From Lachnospiraceae bacterium (GTDB taxonomy: Bacteria; Bacillota; Clostridia; Lachnospirales; Lachnospiraceae): a DNA stretch of 64,000 bases. Of the stretch, positions 44,636 to 54,857 are shown piece after piece. The stretch's first letter is position 1, and each line of letters opens with the position of its first letter. The notes under the pieces were generated by a model that saw only the letters and a program-made list of their open reading frames with translations, had not been told where the DNA came from and made no database searches. Both the position numbers and the translations under genes were made by a program. The stretch lies in contig SVEL01000002.1 in NCBI GenBank assembly GCA_015057425.1, positions 1 to 64,000 on the forward strand, read 5' to 3'.

Positions 44636-46663
44636 TTATTCATTAGAATTTTCAATATAGATAAATTCATCAGATTCTTTTAATATGTTATCTTCATATT
44701 CAAGTCTTACGACAATTGAATCCATACTTTGTAACGCAATATACGGAATTTTCAGTCTGTTTGAACTGATAAATTCTGTTTCAACTGCTTCTCCATTGAC
44801 AATTACATTACAGTAAGAAGTAAAGTGCTCCCCTTCTATAATATAGTAATCATCTTCAGGCTCGACGGTAATACCATCAAACTTCCGTACGCTTTCTATG
44901 GAGATTTCATCTACACCCAAAGTCATTTCCGTCTCTATATATGGATTAATTCCATCATAAACATACTTCTTACCGTATAAAATATCGTATTCTAAAACAT
45001 GAAGTGCTCTAAGGTATTCTTCTTCGTCTTCATCGCCATATACCTGATGGAACTTATTGATAATTCCCGTATCAATATTAATACTTTGAAGTACTCTTGA
45101 TGAAAGCTGGAATGTTTCCAAATCCATATCTTCAAGTTTTAAACCGAAATTATTCCATATAATATATTCAGTCTGATATAAATCTCCATTTTCAATTTCT
45201 TCTTCAGTAAGACCAAGACTTGGTAAATGGTCTCCATACATAACAAGTATGGTTTCTTCTTCTCTTTCACTTAATGCATCTGTAAGTTCTTTAACAAACA
45301 AGTCAACTTCATACAAAAGATTGACGTAATATTCAAATGAATACTTACGTTCTTCATCAATACCGCTTACTGTTATAAGCGGATTATCAAGTACCGGGGT
45401 ACTTGGATACGTTCCATGACTTTGAACGGCAATGGTATATATATAATCCTGACCGTCAGATGAATCAAGAAGCTTAAGTATTTCATCTTTAAGATACTTA
45501 TCTTTTGCCCATCCGATTTCAGTAAATTCTTCTACCAACATTGATTCAAGTGATGTAAAATTATCAAATCCCAGCTTTGGGAATATTTCACTTCGCTGAT
45601 AAAATGTCGAAACATTATTATGCATAGCATGAGATACATAACCATGCTCTTTCAAGTTAAATGGCACACTTTCGCAAGTTGTTGTTGTAAGAATTGTCTT
45701 ATACGGAAATTCTCCCGGTCCAAAATCATCAAGATTAATTCCCGTAATAACTTCAAATTCAGTATTAGCTGTACCATAACCCACATTGTTTACACTAAGA
45801 TAACCGGATGGATATTCCGCTTTCATCTTATTAAAGTTTGGCGTTGGGTCCTGAGAAAGTTCAAGGCCAATTACTTTATTTACATCAAAAAATGATTCTA
45901 ACTGTAAAAAAATGATATTTGGTGTTTTTACATTTTCATTATCGACTGTATTTTCACCAAAAACCTTATCAACAATTGTTTCAACACTTATATCATTATA
46001 ATCTGAAGGTTTCTTTATACCTGTATTAACAAGGCTTGTGGAAAATCCGTATACAAATCCGTAATTAAAGTATGCTTCTGTTATATTTGAAAACTTAAGC
46101 GACAGCGCACCTGTTGCAATTGAAAGTTTGATTTCTGCTGCAGTAACCATAATTATCACGGAAATATATATTAAGTTTCTGACGTAATTTATCTTTGCTC
46201 CATATTGTGGTGACTTAATAAACAAAAATACAACAATTGCTATGACAAGCACAATTCCTGCACAAAGCATAAGTATACCAACGAAATTCATATACTTATC
46301 TATTGTTTTCATCGCATCACCTATTAACCTAAAATCAGATGCCGAAAATGGTGTCTCTCTAAATGATCTGAGAACAAAATTTGTCACACCAAAGCCTGTC
46401 CAGATAACCGCCACAACTACCATAACAAAAAATCTTCTTTTGAACAGTAACATAATTGACATTGTTGCCATAATAATTGCAACTCCCGAAAGAAATGCCA
46501 AAGGATTACCAAAAATATATGATACTAATTTAATAACAGACTTTCTGCTTAACAGTTCAATTATTAAGTTAACAAATATCGGCAAAGTAACAAAGAGAAT
46601 AAATGTTAATCTTTTTACCTTATCCTTAAAAATATCCAATATATATGCTTTAATCTTTTCCAT
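44636..46663 (-). CDS. LTA synthase family membrane sulfatase-like protein
   Basis: The protein (675 residues from ATG 46663) has about five N-terminal transmembrane helices (up to about residue 200) and an extracellular sulfatase-like domain. Family motifs include the catalytic threonine region GYGTANTEFEVITG (about 294-307) and MYGDHLPSLGL (about 470-480). Such proteins transfer glycerol-phosphate from phosphatidylglycerol onto teichoic acid or related polymers. The last 130 residues extend beyond the core as a beta-rich domain. GGTGA six bases before the ATG supports the start; an earlier ATG would add four residues. Confidence 0.85.
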   Translation of the reverse strand: MEKIKAYILDIFKDKVKRLTFILFVTLPIFVNLIIELLSRKSVIKLVSYIFGNPLAFLSGVAIIMATMSIMLLFKRRFFVMVVVAVIWTGFGVTNFVLRSFRETPFSASDFRLIGDAMKTIDKYMNFVGILMLCAGIVLVIAIVVFLFIKSPQYGAKINYVRNLIYISVIIMVTAAEIKLSIATGALSLKFSNITEAYFNYGFVYGFSTSLVNTGIKKPSDYNDISVETIVDKVFGENTVDNENVKTPNIIFLQLESFFDVNKVIGLELSQDPTPNFNKMKAEYPSGYLSVNNVGYGTANTEFEVITGINLDDFGPGEFPYKTILTTTTCESVPFNLKEHGYVSHAMHNNVSTFYQRSEIFPKLGFDNFTSLESMLVEEFTEIGWAKDKYLKDEILKLLDSSDGQDYIYTIAVQSHGTYPSTPVLDNPLITVSGIDEERKYSFEYYVNLLYEVDLFVKELTDALSEREEETILVMYGDHLPSLGLTEEEIENGDLYQTEYIIWNNFGLKLEDMDLETFQLSSRVLQSINIDTGIINKFHQVYGDEDEEEYLRALHVLEYDILYGKKYVYDGINPYIETEMTLGVDEISIESVRKFDGITVEPEDDYYIIEGEHFTSYCNVIVNGEAVETEFISSNRLKIPYIALQSMDSIVVRLEYEDNILKESDEFIYIENSNE

Positions 46664-46716
46664 AAATATCACCATTATTTACCACAAAATACGTGGTTAT
46701 TTTAACACAATCACTT

Positions 46717-48051
46717 TTAAATTACAATATTCTTAATAAGTTTAGGCTTATTCACTTTTTCGTTAGAATATAAATATGCATTTAATATTATGTCCTTTGC
46801 CTGTGTTACTTTATCCGGTGAATTACCATATATATATGCAATAACATCGCCATTTTTAACAGTGTCACCTATTTTCTTCACTATGTCTACACCTACTGCC
46901 ATATCTATAACCGACTCTTTAGTTTCTCTTCCGCCGCCTAAAACAAGTGATGCTTTTCCTATATCTTCTGTATGAATCTGTCTAATATACATACTTTCAC
47001 CGTTATATACGACAGGTTCTATGTAGGATGCCTTCGGAAAAAGATCAATATTCTTTATAACTTCTACATTGCCGCCCTGCATTGTAACAAACTCACAAAA
47101 CTTGTCATAAGCCTCGCCTGTTTTGATCTTTTCTTTAACCATATTTACTGCTTTATCAAGATTTTCCTGCTTTTCGCCATAAATATCCGATCCGAGAATC
47201 CCTGATGCAAGTATCATACGTGAAGCAATTACAACACATAATTCAGTAAAATCTTCAGGTCCGTTTCCTTTTAATGTATCAACAGCTTCAATCACTTCAA
47301 GTGCATTTCCGACTTTACAACCAAGTGGCTGATTCATATCTGTTATAATAGCCATTGTGGTTCTTCCTGCCATTTTGCCTATTTTAACCATTGCTTCTGC
47401 AAGTTTAACAGCATCTTCTTCATTTTTCATAAATGCTCCATTGCCGCACTTAACATCCAATACAATTCCGTCGGCTCCTGATGCTAATTTCTTACTCATA
47501 ATACTTGACGCAATTAATGAAATATTGTCTACTGTAGCAGTTACATCTCTGAGAGCATAGAGCTTTTTATCTGCCGGCGCAAGATTAGCTGTCTGACCGG
47601 CCACTGCTATCTTTATTTCATTTACATTTTTTATAAAAGTATCTTCACTGACAGATGTATTAAAACCTTCTATGCTTTCCAACTTATCTATAGTTCCGCC
47701 TGTATGTCCCAATCCTTTGCCCGACATTTTTGCAACAGGTATACCACATGCTGCAACAATAGGTCCGACTACAAGAGTTGTCTTATCTCCTACACCACCT
47801 GTACTATGCTTGTCTATTTTAACGCCTTCTATAGCCGACAAATTTAGGCGTGTACCACTGTTTGCCATGGCCATTGTCAGATTATATGTTTCCTCATCAG
47901 TCATTTTCATAAAATATATTGCCATAAGTAATGCTGATATCTGATAATCAGGTATAATACCTTTTGTAAAACCTTCTACAACAAACTCAATTTCTTCCTT
48001 CGAAAGTTCATTTCCGCGTTTTTTCTTTTCTATTAAATCATACATTCTCAT
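46717..48051 (-). CDS. pdp: Pyrimidine-nucleoside phosphorylase
   Basis: The enzyme splits uridine, thymidine or deoxyuridine to base and (deoxy)ribose 1-phosphate. Signatures are KHSTGGVGDKTTLVVGPIVAACG and SGKGLGHTGGTIDKLES. The 444-residue length fits class II nucleoside phosphorylases. The start is ATG 48051 with AGAGGAAG upstream. It follows deoB by 17 bases; DeoB turns the product into ribose 5-phosphate, so the two act in series. Confidence 0.92.
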   Translation of the reverse strand: MRMYDLIEKKKRGNELSKEEIEFVVEGFTKGIIPDYQISALLMAIYFMKMTDEETYNLTMAMANSGTRLNLSAIEGVKIDKHSTGGVGDKTTLVVGPIVAACGIPVAKMSGKGLGHTGGTIDKLESIEGFNTSVSEDTFIKNVNEIKIAVAGQTANLAPADKKLYALRDVTATVDNISLIASSIMSKKLASGADGIVLDVKCGNGAFMKNEEDAVKLAEAMVKIGKMAGRTTMAIITDMNQPLGCKVGNALEVIEAVDTLKGNGPEDFTELCVVIASRMILASGILGSDIYGEKQENLDKAVNMVKEKIKTGEAYDKFCEFVTMQGGNVEVIKNIDLFPKASYIEPVVYNGESMYIRQIHTEDIGKASLVLGGGRETKESVIDMAVGVDIVKKIGDTVKNGDVIAYIYGNSPDKVTQAKDIILNAYLYSNEKVNKPKLIKNIVI

Positions 48052-48068
48052 ATAATTTTCACTTCCTC

Positions 48069-49265
48069 TCACAAACTTTCATAAAAGCTTTTACCTATAG
48101 AAAGTTTTTTAACGCCCATTATATCTGATATAGTCTGACCAATGTCTCCAAAGCTTTCTAAGGTACCGAGATTTTTGCCCTTTTCCATTAATTTTGAATA
48201 AACAAGAAGAGGTATATATTCTCTGGTGTGGTCAGTTCCTTTTGTTGTCGGGTCACAACCGTGGTCAGCATTTATGATAAGTAAGTCGTTATCGGACATT
48301 TTATCCATAACTTCTTTCAATCGCCTGTCAAAAGCTTCAAGTCCCTTTCCATAACCTGACGGATCATTTCTGTGTCCCCATTTGGAGTCAAATTCAACAA
48401 GATTGGTAAATATAAGCCCTGAAGGTATCACATCCATATATTCCAAAGTTTTGTCCATACCATCTTCATTATCCTTTGTATGAACAGCCTCTGTAATGCC
48501 TTCACCGGCAAATATATCTTCTATCTTACCGATTCCTATAACATTCATGCCTGCTTCTTTCATATATACAAGCAAGTTTTCCTTAGGCGGAAGCAATGAA
48601 AAATCTCTTCTTGCTGCTGTTCTTTCAAAATTTTCTGCACAATCTCCTTTAAAAGGTCTTGCTATTACTCTTGCAAGAGCATTATCTCCAATAAGAATTT
48701 CTCTTGCTGCCCTGCACATACCATATAACTCTTCGTTAGAATAAACGGCTTCATTACATGCTATCTGGAACACACTGTCTGCAGAAGTATAAACTATAGG
48801 TTTTCCTGTCTTCATATGTTCTTCGCCTAATTTTTTTATAATTTCTGTTCCACTGGCAGTGCAATTGCCCAAAACTTCTGTTATTCCTTTTTCTTTTAAT
48901 CCTGACTTTTCTAAAAATAAATCAATAATTTCTTTCGAAAAACCATTTGGATATGTAGGAAACGGTTGTTTTGAATAAATGCCTATCATTTCCCAATGAC
49001 CGATAGTTGTATCCTTTCCCATAGATATTTCTTTGCTTCTTCCATATGCACCAATAGGATTTTCTGACCTTTCAAGGTACTCCATTCCGTCTATATTGCC
49101 GATTCCAAGCATAGTCATATTGGGTATATTAAGTCCGTTATTGAATTTTGCAATATGAACTATAGTATTAGTCCCCACATCATCAAATTTATCTGCATCA
49201 GGAAGTGCTCCCATTCCTACACTGTCAAGAATTATCCAAATTACTCTTTTAATATTACCTTTCAT
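48069..49265 (-). CDS. deoB: Phosphopentomutase
   Basis: DeoB interconverts (deoxy)ribose 1- and 5-phosphate, linking nucleoside breakdown to central metabolism. The 398-residue protein is in the alkaline-phosphatase superfamily, with metal-site motifs IILDSVGMGALPDADKF (about 9-25) and NADHGCDPTTKGTDHTRE near residue 330, typical of DeoB. The start is ATG 49265, after GGAG. It heads the deoB-pdp unit. Confidence 0.94.
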   Translation of the reverse strand: MKGNIKRVIWIILDSVGMGALPDADKFDDVGTNTIVHIAKFNNGLNIPNMTMLGIGNIDGMEYLERSENPIGAYGRSKEISMGKDTTIGHWEMIGIYSKQPFPTYPNGFSKEIIDLFLEKSGLKEKGITEVLGNCTASGTEIIKKLGEEHMKTGKPIVYTSADSVFQIACNEAVYSNEELYGMCRAAREILIGDNALARVIARPFKGDCAENFERTAARRDFSLLPPKENLLVYMKEAGMNVIGIGKIEDIFAGEGITEAVHTKDNEDGMDKTLEYMDVIPSGLIFTNLVEFDSKWGHRNDPSGYGKGLEAFDRRLKEVMDKMSDNDLLIINADHGCDPTTKGTDHTREYIPLLVYSKLMEKGKNLGTLESFGDIGQTISDIMGVKKLSIGKSFYESL

Positions 49266-49337
49266 CCCATTCTCCATTTCACATTATACATAAAAATATT
49301 ATATCAATTTTATCATTTTATATTACAAAATGCAATA

Positions 49338-49378
49338 AAGCCCTGAAACATACATTTAAATTGTACATTTCAAGGCTT
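49338..49378 (-). terminator. Intrinsic terminator of the AGCS symporter gene
   Basis: AAGCCTTGAAA pairs with TTTCAGGGCTT (minus strand, one mismatch) around an inner TACAATTTAAATGTA palindrome, followed by TATTG. The stem is convincing, the T tract weak. Confidence 0.7.
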
Positions 49379-49416
49379 ATACTTACAGCATAATTACTTT
49401 GGCTATCTTTATCAGA

Positions 49417-50922
49417 TTATTCTATATCAATATTATCTTCAAATGATACAACCGGTTTTTCGTCTTTACCTTTCATCACTCTGTTTATATAGCTTCTTGT
49501 AATCTTAATAACTACAGGTGAAAGTGAAAGAACACCAATAAGGTTAGGTACCATCATAAGACCGTTAAATGTGTCTGATATATCCCACGCAAGTGAAGAT
49601 GTCATAACAGCACCCGAGATAATCATAAGAACAAAAACAACCTTGTATACTTTTACACCAATTCTTCCAAAAATGTATTCAACTGCTTTGGAACCATACT
49701 GAGACCATCCGAGAACTGTTGTAAATGCAAATAACAACATTGCTATGGCAATAAACATCTCTCCACCTTTACCAAAAACTTTTGCAAATGCACTTGCAAC
49801 AAGTGTGGCATCATCAACGTTTCCTATAGTAAGCCCTGTTGAAAGATCTATGTAGCCTGATGAAAGAACAACGATTGCTGTCATTGTACATACTACAAAT
49901 GTATCGAAGAATACTTCAAATATACCCCACATGCCCTGTACAACCGGCTCTTTAACATTTGATGATGAATGTACAAGAACAGATGAACCAAGACCTGCTT
50001 CATTTGAAAATACGCCTCTTTTAAAGCCCTGTGTAACTACTTCTTTAAACAAAATACCAACCGTCGCACCACCTACAGCTTTTACACCAAATGCAAAACG
50101 GAAAATTGATATAAACATAGCACCAAGATTTTCTATATTAACAATAACCACAATGACACATCCGATAATATAAACTATTGCCATAAAAGGTATAACTCTT
50201 TCCGCAACTGCAGCTATTCTCTGTAAACCACCGATTATAATAAGGGCTGCAATTATCATAAGCACTATGCCGATTATAATTGAAACCGTAGGTATTCCTG
50301 CGATTGTATTATCCATAAATGATGAAAAAAATGCAGACTGAAGATTAATTGTAATCTTATTTACCTGTCCCATATTTCCAATACCAAATGATGCAAGAAT
50401 TGCAAACATAGCAAATAAAACAGCAAGTACTTTGCCTATGTATTTACAGTGCTTAATTCTGCCAAGGCCATCACTTATATAATACATCGGGCCTCCTGAC
50501 CACTCACCGGCATCATTTTTTCTACGATAATATATACCTAAAACATTTTCCGAAAAGTTAGTCATCATACCAAAAAAAGCTGCAACCCACATCCAGAAAA
50601 CAGCACCCGGTCCACCAATAACTATGGCGGCAGCAACACCGGCTATATTTCCTGTACCAATGGTTGCTGCCAACGCTGTACAAAGAGCCTGAAACTGTGA
50701 AATACTTTTCTTATCTGTTTTTTTGGTTGAATCACTGTCTTTCTTAAACACAGTACCTATCGTATTCTTCCACCAGTGACCAACATAGCGTACCTGAAAT
50801 CCCTTTGTTATTATGGTCATCAATATACCTGTAGATATAAGTAAAATCAAACCAATTTTTACCCATACGAAATCATTAATGACACTGTTTACTTCTGTTA
50901 CCATTTGCACAAATTTTTCCAT
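49417..50922 (-). CDS. Alanine/glycine:cation symporter (AGCS family)
   Basis: This 501-residue, roughly 11-helix transporter takes up alanine or glycine with Na+ (or H+). AGCS signatures seen are ALAATIGTGNIAGVAAAI (about 86-103) and PMYYISDGLG, with VFSNEAGLGSS near residue 310. GGAGA precedes the ATG. A glycine riboswitch and terminator in its leader suggest glycine control and glycine as a substrate. Its Na+ dependence would fit the Na+ pump encoded at 33849-39387; this link is inference. Confidence 0.93.
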   Translation of the reverse strand: MEKFVQMVTEVNSVINDFVWVKIGLILLISTGILMTIITKGFQVRYVGHWWKNTIGTVFKKDSDSTKKTDKKSISQFQALCTALAATIGTGNIAGVAAAIVIGGPGAVFWMWVAAFFGMMTNFSENVLGIYYRRKNDAGEWSGGPMYYISDGLGRIKHCKYIGKVLAVLFAMFAILASFGIGNMGQVNKITINLQSAFFSSFMDNTIAGIPTVSIIIGIVLMIIAALIIIGGLQRIAAVAERVIPFMAIVYIIGCVIVVIVNIENLGAMFISIFRFAFGVKAVGGATVGILFKEVVTQGFKRGVFSNEAGLGSSVLVHSSSNVKEPVVQGMWGIFEVFFDTFVVCTMTAIVVLSSGYIDLSTGLTIGNVDDATLVASAFAKVFGKGGEMFIAIAMLLFAFTTVLGWSQYGSKAVEYIFGRIGVKVYKVVFVLMIISGAVMTSSLAWDISDTFNGLMMVPNLIGVLSLSPVVIKITRSYINRVMKGKDEKPVVSFEDNIDIE

Positions 50923-50962
50923 AACATTTCTCCTATTTTATTATGCTTAATTTAATCATAAA

Positions 50963-50991
50963 GAAAAAATCCGAACTTTATAAAGTCCGGA
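50963..50991 (-). terminator. Riboswitch-controlled terminator before the AGCS gene
   Basis: TCCGGACTT pairs with AAGTTCGGA across TATA, then six T residues on the minus strand. CGGACTT of the first arm is complementary to AAGTCCG in the aptamer (51094-51100), giving an antiterminator. Confidence 0.85.
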
Positions 50992-51034
50992 CAGTATAAA
51001 TAGAAAAAAGTTTATTAACATTCTACTATTAAAT

Positions 51035-51109
51035 ACTTTGTCCTTTTGCCTGAGAGATTAGTATACACCTTGCCCCTTCGGCACCCGATTTAACGGACTT
51101 CTCCAAAGT
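51035..51109 (-). ncRNA. Glycine riboswitch aptamer
   Basis: The minus strand holds the conserved glycine aptamer core: GGAGA, then GTGCCGAAGGGGCAA, then CTCTCAGGCAAAAGGAC, closed by ACTTTG/CAAAGT. Only one aptamer is seen, so it is a singlet. A terminator follows it, and the downstream gene is an AGCS symporter. Aptamer-terminator complementarity suggests glycine turns the gene off, as for other transporter-linked singlets. Confidence 0.93.
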
Positions 51110-51224
51110 TCTATCAACTCACAGTCAGTTTTACCTTTCTGCAAGCATCATTTAGATTTAACACTATAGTAATTTAACATAAAAAAATATGTATTGCAAC
51201 ATCTTTTTAATTTTTTAAGAACAA

Positions 51225-51311
51225 AGAATCTCGCAAGCGAGATTCTCCGCGCCCGAGCGGTATTGCGTAGCAATAAAATACCTCTCCGCGAGGTGTGCAT
51301 CCTCAGCGGAG
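51225..51311. repeat. Cluster of short G+C-rich palindromes
   Basis: In 87 bases lie five hairpins in a row: AGAATCTCGC-AA-GCGAGATTCT, CCGC...GCGG, TATTGC-GTA-GCAATA, CCTC...GAGG, and CTCCGC-GAGG...CCTC-GCGGAG. It is unlike the AT-rich surroundings. No gene is supported. Confidence 0.85.
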
Positions 51312-51312
51312 C

Positions 51313-51351
51313 GTTTTTTATGTGATAGGAATTTCCTATCACATAAAAAAC
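51313..51351. terminator. Perfect 39-bp palindrome, bidirectional terminator-like
   Basis: GTTTTTTATGTGATAGGAA and its complement form 19-base arms around a single T. Six T or A residues at each end give it a terminator form in both directions. Confidence 0.75.
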
Positions 51352-51387
51352 AGACCCAATATAAGAAATAATCTTATATGAGTCTGT
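51344..51387 (-). terminator. Intrinsic terminator of rny
   Basis: ACAGACTCATATAAGA pairs with TCTTATATTGGGTCTGT (minus strand), followed by TTTTTT. The tail of T residues is shared with the palindrome next to it. Confidence 0.85.
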
Positions 51388-51419
51388 AATTCATCAATGC
51401 TTCTCTTTACCTGATTAGC

Positions 51420-52976
51420 TTACTTAGCGTAATCAACTGTTCTTGATTCTCTGATAACGCTAACCTTAATCTGTCCAGGATATTCAAGTTCTGCCTCGAT
51501 CTGCTTCGAGATATCTCTTGCAAGTAATACCATATCAGCATCTGTTACCTGTTCAGGTACTACCATTATACGAATTTCTCTACCCGCCTGAATAGCAAAA
51601 GACTTGTCAACACCATTAAATCCGTTGGCTATGTCTTCTAATTGTTTCAATCTGTTAGTATATGTTTCAAGTGTTTCACGTCTTGCACCCGGTCTTGCTG
51701 CTGAAATAGCATCTGCCGCCTGTACAATACATGCAATTAAAGTCTGTGGTTCAACATCTCCGTGGTGAGCTTCTACTGCATTAATAACTGTGCCTGATTC
51801 CTTGTACTTTTTACATAAATCAACACCAATCTGAATATGTGAACCTTCTACTTCATGATCTACTGACTTACCAATATCATGAAGTAATCCGGCACGCTTA
51901 GCTACTCTGATATCTAAACCGATTTCACCAGCTAATAAACCGGACAACTGAGCTACTTCAATTGAATGCTTAAGTGCATTCTGTCCATAACTCGTTCTGA
52001 ATTTCATTCTACCGAGAAGTTTAATAAGTTCAGGATGAATTCCGTGAACACCAACTTCTAACGCTGCAGCTTCACCTTCCTCGCGCATCATAGCTTCTAC
52101 TTCTTTTTGCGCTTTCTCAACCATTTCTTCAATTCTTGCAGGATGAATTCTACCATCTACAATAAGCTTTTCAAGTGCAATTCTTGCAACTTCTCTTCTT
52201 ATAGGGTCGAATCCCGATAAAATAACTGCTTCCGGTGTATCATCAATAATAAGGTCTACACCTGTCATAGTTTCAAGAGTACGAATATTACGTCCTTCAC
52301 GACCTATAATTCTACCCTTCATTTCATCGTTAGGAAGCTGTACTACTGAAATAGTAGTTTCTGATACATGGTCAGCTGCATACTTCTGTATAGCATTAAC
52401 AATATATTCCTTAGCTTTCTTACCTGCTTCTTCTTTAGCTCTTGTTTCTAATTCTTTAACTAACTTTGCTGTATCGAGTTTTACCTCATCTTCTACAGTC
52501 TGTAACAATAAATCTTTTGCTTGTTCGGAGGTTAATCCGGAAATTCGCTCGAGTTCACGAATACGCTGTTCATTAAGCTTCTCAACTTCAGCCTTTTCCT
52601 TAAGAAGTACTTCTTCTCTGCTGATTAAAGAGCTCTCTTTCTTTTCAAGGACTTCAGCTTTCTTATCTACCGCTTCTTCCTTTCCAAGTACTCTCTTCTC
52701 AAACTTCTGAAGTTCTGCTCTTCTTTCTTTGCATTCTTTATCGAATTCGTTCTTAGCTCTCAACGATTCTTCTTTTGCTTCCAAAAGAGCTTCTCGCTTC
52801 TTAGTTTCAGCTGTTTTTAATGCCTCATCTATAATCTCTCTGGATTTAACTTCAGCACTACCGAGTTTTGCTTCTACTACCTTCTTTCTGTATACGCCTG
52901 AAATTACCCAAGTCAATACAGCAACAACGATAGTAGTCACAACTGCAGTAATTATAGCAACTGTAACTTCGTTCAC
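51420..52976 (-). CDS. rny: Ribonuclease Y
   Basis: RNase Y starts mRNA decay in Firmicutes and is membrane-anchored. The 518-residue protein has an N-terminal helix (about 4-24), a long coiled coil (about 30-200), a KH domain with [16 protein letters not shown] (about 215-230), and an HD phosphodiesterase domain with [12 protein letters not shown] (about 363-374). The start is GTG (52976) with AGGAGG seven bases upstream. Transcribed alone, from the promoter at 53022 to a strong terminator. Confidence 0.96.
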   Translation of the reverse strand: MNEVTVAIITAVVTTIVVAVLTWVISGVYRKKVVEAKLGSAEVKSREIIDEALKTAETKKREALLEAKEESLRAKNEFDKECKERRAELQKFEKRVLGKEEAVDKKAEVLEKKESSLISREEVLLKEKAEVEKLNEQRIRELERISGLTSEQAKDLLLQTVEDEVKLDTAKLVKELETRAKEEAGKKAKEYIVNAIQKYAADHVSETTISVVQLPNDEMKGRIIGREGRNIRTLETMTGVDLIIDDTPEAVILSGFDPIRREVARIALEKLIVDGRIHPARIEEMVEKAQKEVEAMMREEGEAAALEVGVHGIHPELIKLLGRMKFRTSYGQNALKHSIEVAQLSGLLAGEIGLDIRVAKRAGLLHDIGKSVDHEVEGSHIQIGVDLCKKYKESGTVINAVEAHHGDVEPQTLIACIVQAADAISAARPGARRETLETYTNRLKQLEDIANGFNGVDKSFAIQAGREIRIMVVPEQVTDADMVLLARDISKQIEAELEYPGQIKVSVIRESRTVDYAK

Positions 52977-53021
52977 AGGAGCACCTCCTTTTTAGTTTTC
53001 ATTGTTCAAAACAACATTATA

Positions 53022-53050
53022 ATTTTATACTTTTTTTACAAAAATGTCAA
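53022..53050 (-). promoter_or_regulatory. Sigma-A promoter of rny
   Basis: TTGACA (53050-53045) and TAAAAT (53027-53022) are 17 bp apart on the minus strand. Confidence 0.75.
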
Positions 53051-53087
53051 TAATACTATGTTAATTTATGTAAACAAATTACAATGC

Positions 53088-53693
53088 TCAAAATCTGTTC
53101 ATAACGGAAATAACTTCACTGTAATCAAAGCCCTTACTAACAACATAAGCCAGCACTTTACCTTTATATGCATAGTCATCATTTTCTCTGTCAAATTTTC
53201 TCTTAATAAGAAGTTTTCTTATAAGTTCCTCATTATTAAATTCAAATTCATCAGCATCATCTTCCAGTACATCCTTAATCAGTTCACTGGAAATTCCTTT
53301 TGCATACAAACCTTCTTTTATCTGTTTCAAACTTTTCATACTAAGTTTTGACTTAATATAATTCTTACAATATCTTTCATCATTAAGATAATTATATTTC
53401 ACCAAGAAAACTATCGTTTCATTAATTATATCATCAGGATAATATCCTAACTTAAGCTTATCTTTTATCTGCTTAACCGTCTTGTCGCTATCTTTTAAAA
53501 GATACAGGCACCTTTCCCTTGCACGTTTTCTCAATATAATCTTTATAGCGTTATATTCCTCCGAATCAAGTACCGTTCCTTCTGTAATCCGGTACTTAAA
53601 TATCTCTCCGTTATATAGTGCAAAAACTGTTCCGTCATCAAAAATAATCTTCGACTTCTTCTTGTCGATCTTTTTTACTTCAACAACTTTCAT
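53088..53693 (-). CDS. recX: Regulatory protein RecX
   Basis: RecX limits RecA filament growth. The 201-residue protein is made of three-helix RecX repeats, with ARERCLYLLKDSDKTVKQIKDKL (about 53-75) and DERYCKNYIKSKLSMKSLKQIKEGL (about 100-124) as typical segments. The region upstream of the ATG has a weak ribosome binding site, so translation may be coupled to recA, 16 bases upstream. The recA-recX order is common. Confidence 0.88.
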   Translation of the reverse strand: MKVVEVKKIDKKKSKIIFDDGTVFALYNGEIFKYRITEGTVLDSEEYNAIKIILRKRARERCLYLLKDSDKTVKQIKDKLKLGYYPDDIINETIVFLVKYNYLNDERYCKNYIKSKLSMKSLKQIKEGLYAKGISSELIKDVLEDDADEFEFNNEELIRKLLIKRKFDRENDDYAYKGKVLAYVVSKGFDYSEVISVMNRF

Positions 53694-53709
53694 AACGGTT
53701 CAACACACC

Positions 53710-54738
53710 CTATTCTGAATCTGTGCTAACATCTTCTACAAAATAATGTTCTCTGACTTTACTTTCTATCTCTGACATAATATCCGGATTATTTTTAAGG
53801 AATATCTTCGCATTCTCGCGTCCCTGACCAATCTTTTCACCGTTATATGCATACCATGCGCCACTCTTATTTACAACATCAATATCTGATGCAAGGTCAA
53901 GCAAATCACCTTCCTTTGATATTCCTTCACCAAACATAATATCAAATTCAGCTTCTTTAAAAGGTGGTGCAATTTTGTTCTTTACAATCTTAATTCTTGT
54001 TCTGTTACCAACTACTTCTCCGGCTGACTTAAGTGTTTCTATTCTACGAACATCAAGTCTGATTGATGAATAGAACTTAAGTGCATTACCACCTGTTGTA
54101 GTTTCAGGATTACCAAACATAACACCTATCTTCTGTCTTAACTGATTGATAAATACTATCACACAGTTTGACTTGCTGCTTACTGCAGTAAGTTTTCTTA
54201 ATGCCTGTGACATAAGTCTTGCCTGAAGACCCATATGTGAGTCTCCCATTTCACCATCTATCTCTGCCTTAGGAACAAGTGCCGCAACAGAGTCAACAAT
54301 AACAATATCAACCGCACCCGAACGAACCATTGTCTCTGTAATCTCAAGTGCCTGCTCACCAAAGTCCGGCTGTGATATATAAAGGTTATCAATATCTACA
54401 CCAATATTCTTTGCATATACAGGATCAAGAGCATGCTCTGCATCAATAAAGCCCGCAATACCGCCTCTCTTTTGCACTTCCGCAATCATATGTAATGCAA
54501 CTGTAGTCTTACCACTTGATTCCGGTCCGTAAATCTCAATAATTCTTCCCTTTGGAATACCTCCAAGTCCAAGTGCTATATCAAGACTGAGTGAACCTGT
54601 TGGGATTGTTTCTATATTCATATTAGCCTTGGAATCGCCCAGTTTCATAACTGATCCTTTTCCATGCTGTTTTTCTATCTGTGATATCGCTGCGTCTAAC
54701 GCTTTAAGTCTTTCATTCTTATCCATTCCTGCCACCAT
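53710..54738 (-). CDS. recA: Recombinase RecA
   Basis: RecA forms filaments on single-stranded DNA for repair and induces LexA cleavage. The Walker A is GPESSGKTT (71-79), with an intact [26 protein letters not shown] (L2) segment; the 342-residue length is standard. The start is ATG 54738, ten bases after AAGGAG; a second ATG (54726) is possible but lacks a site. Control is by an SOS box overlapping the region just past the promoter at 54811, and by a second promoter further upstream. Confidence 0.97.
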   Translation of the reverse strand: MVAGMDKNERLKALDAAISQIEKQHGKGSVMKLGDSKANMNIETIPTGSLSLDIALGLGGIPKGRIIEIYGPESSGKTTVALHMIAEVQKRGGIAGFIDAEHALDPVYAKNIGVDIDNLYISQPDFGEQALEITETMVRSGAVDIVIVDSVAALVPKAEIDGEMGDSHMGLQARLMSQALRKLTAVSSKSNCVIVFINQLRQKIGVMFGNPETTTGGNALKFYSSIRLDVRRIETLKSAGEVVGNRTRIKIVKNKIAPPFKEAEFDIMFGEGISKEGDLLDLASDIDVVNKSGAWYAYNGEKIGQGRENAKIFLKNNPDIMSEIESKVREHYFVEDVSTDSE

Positions 54739-54785
54739 CACCGGAAAACTCCTTTTATCCGGTATACCTTTCTAAAATTATTGTT

Positions 54786-54799
54786 CGAACATTTGTTCG
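54786..54799. promoter_or_regulatory. LexA (SOS) box of recA
   Basis: CGAACATTTGTTCG matches the Firmicutes LexA operator (GAAC-N4-GTTC). It lies 12 bases past the -10 box, around and just after the expected transcription start, where bound LexA would block recA. Confidence 0.92.
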
Positions 54800-54810
54800 T
54801 TTCTGATATT

Positions 54811-54839
54811 ATAATATTACAATAGTCAGTTCTTGTCAA
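54811..54839 (-). promoter_or_regulatory. Proximal recA promoter
   Basis: TTGACA (54839-54834) and TATTAT (54816-54811) are 17 bp apart on the minus strand, directly upstream of the SOS box. Confidence 0.85.
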
Positions 54840-54857
54840 TAGTTTAATTTTATTTTC

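Noticed and set aside
51148-51342. 64-residue minus-strand open frame across the palindrome cluster
   Set aside because: It is rich in Arg and Leu from G+C-rich palindromes, covers the rny terminator region and has no ribosome binding site or recognisable domain.
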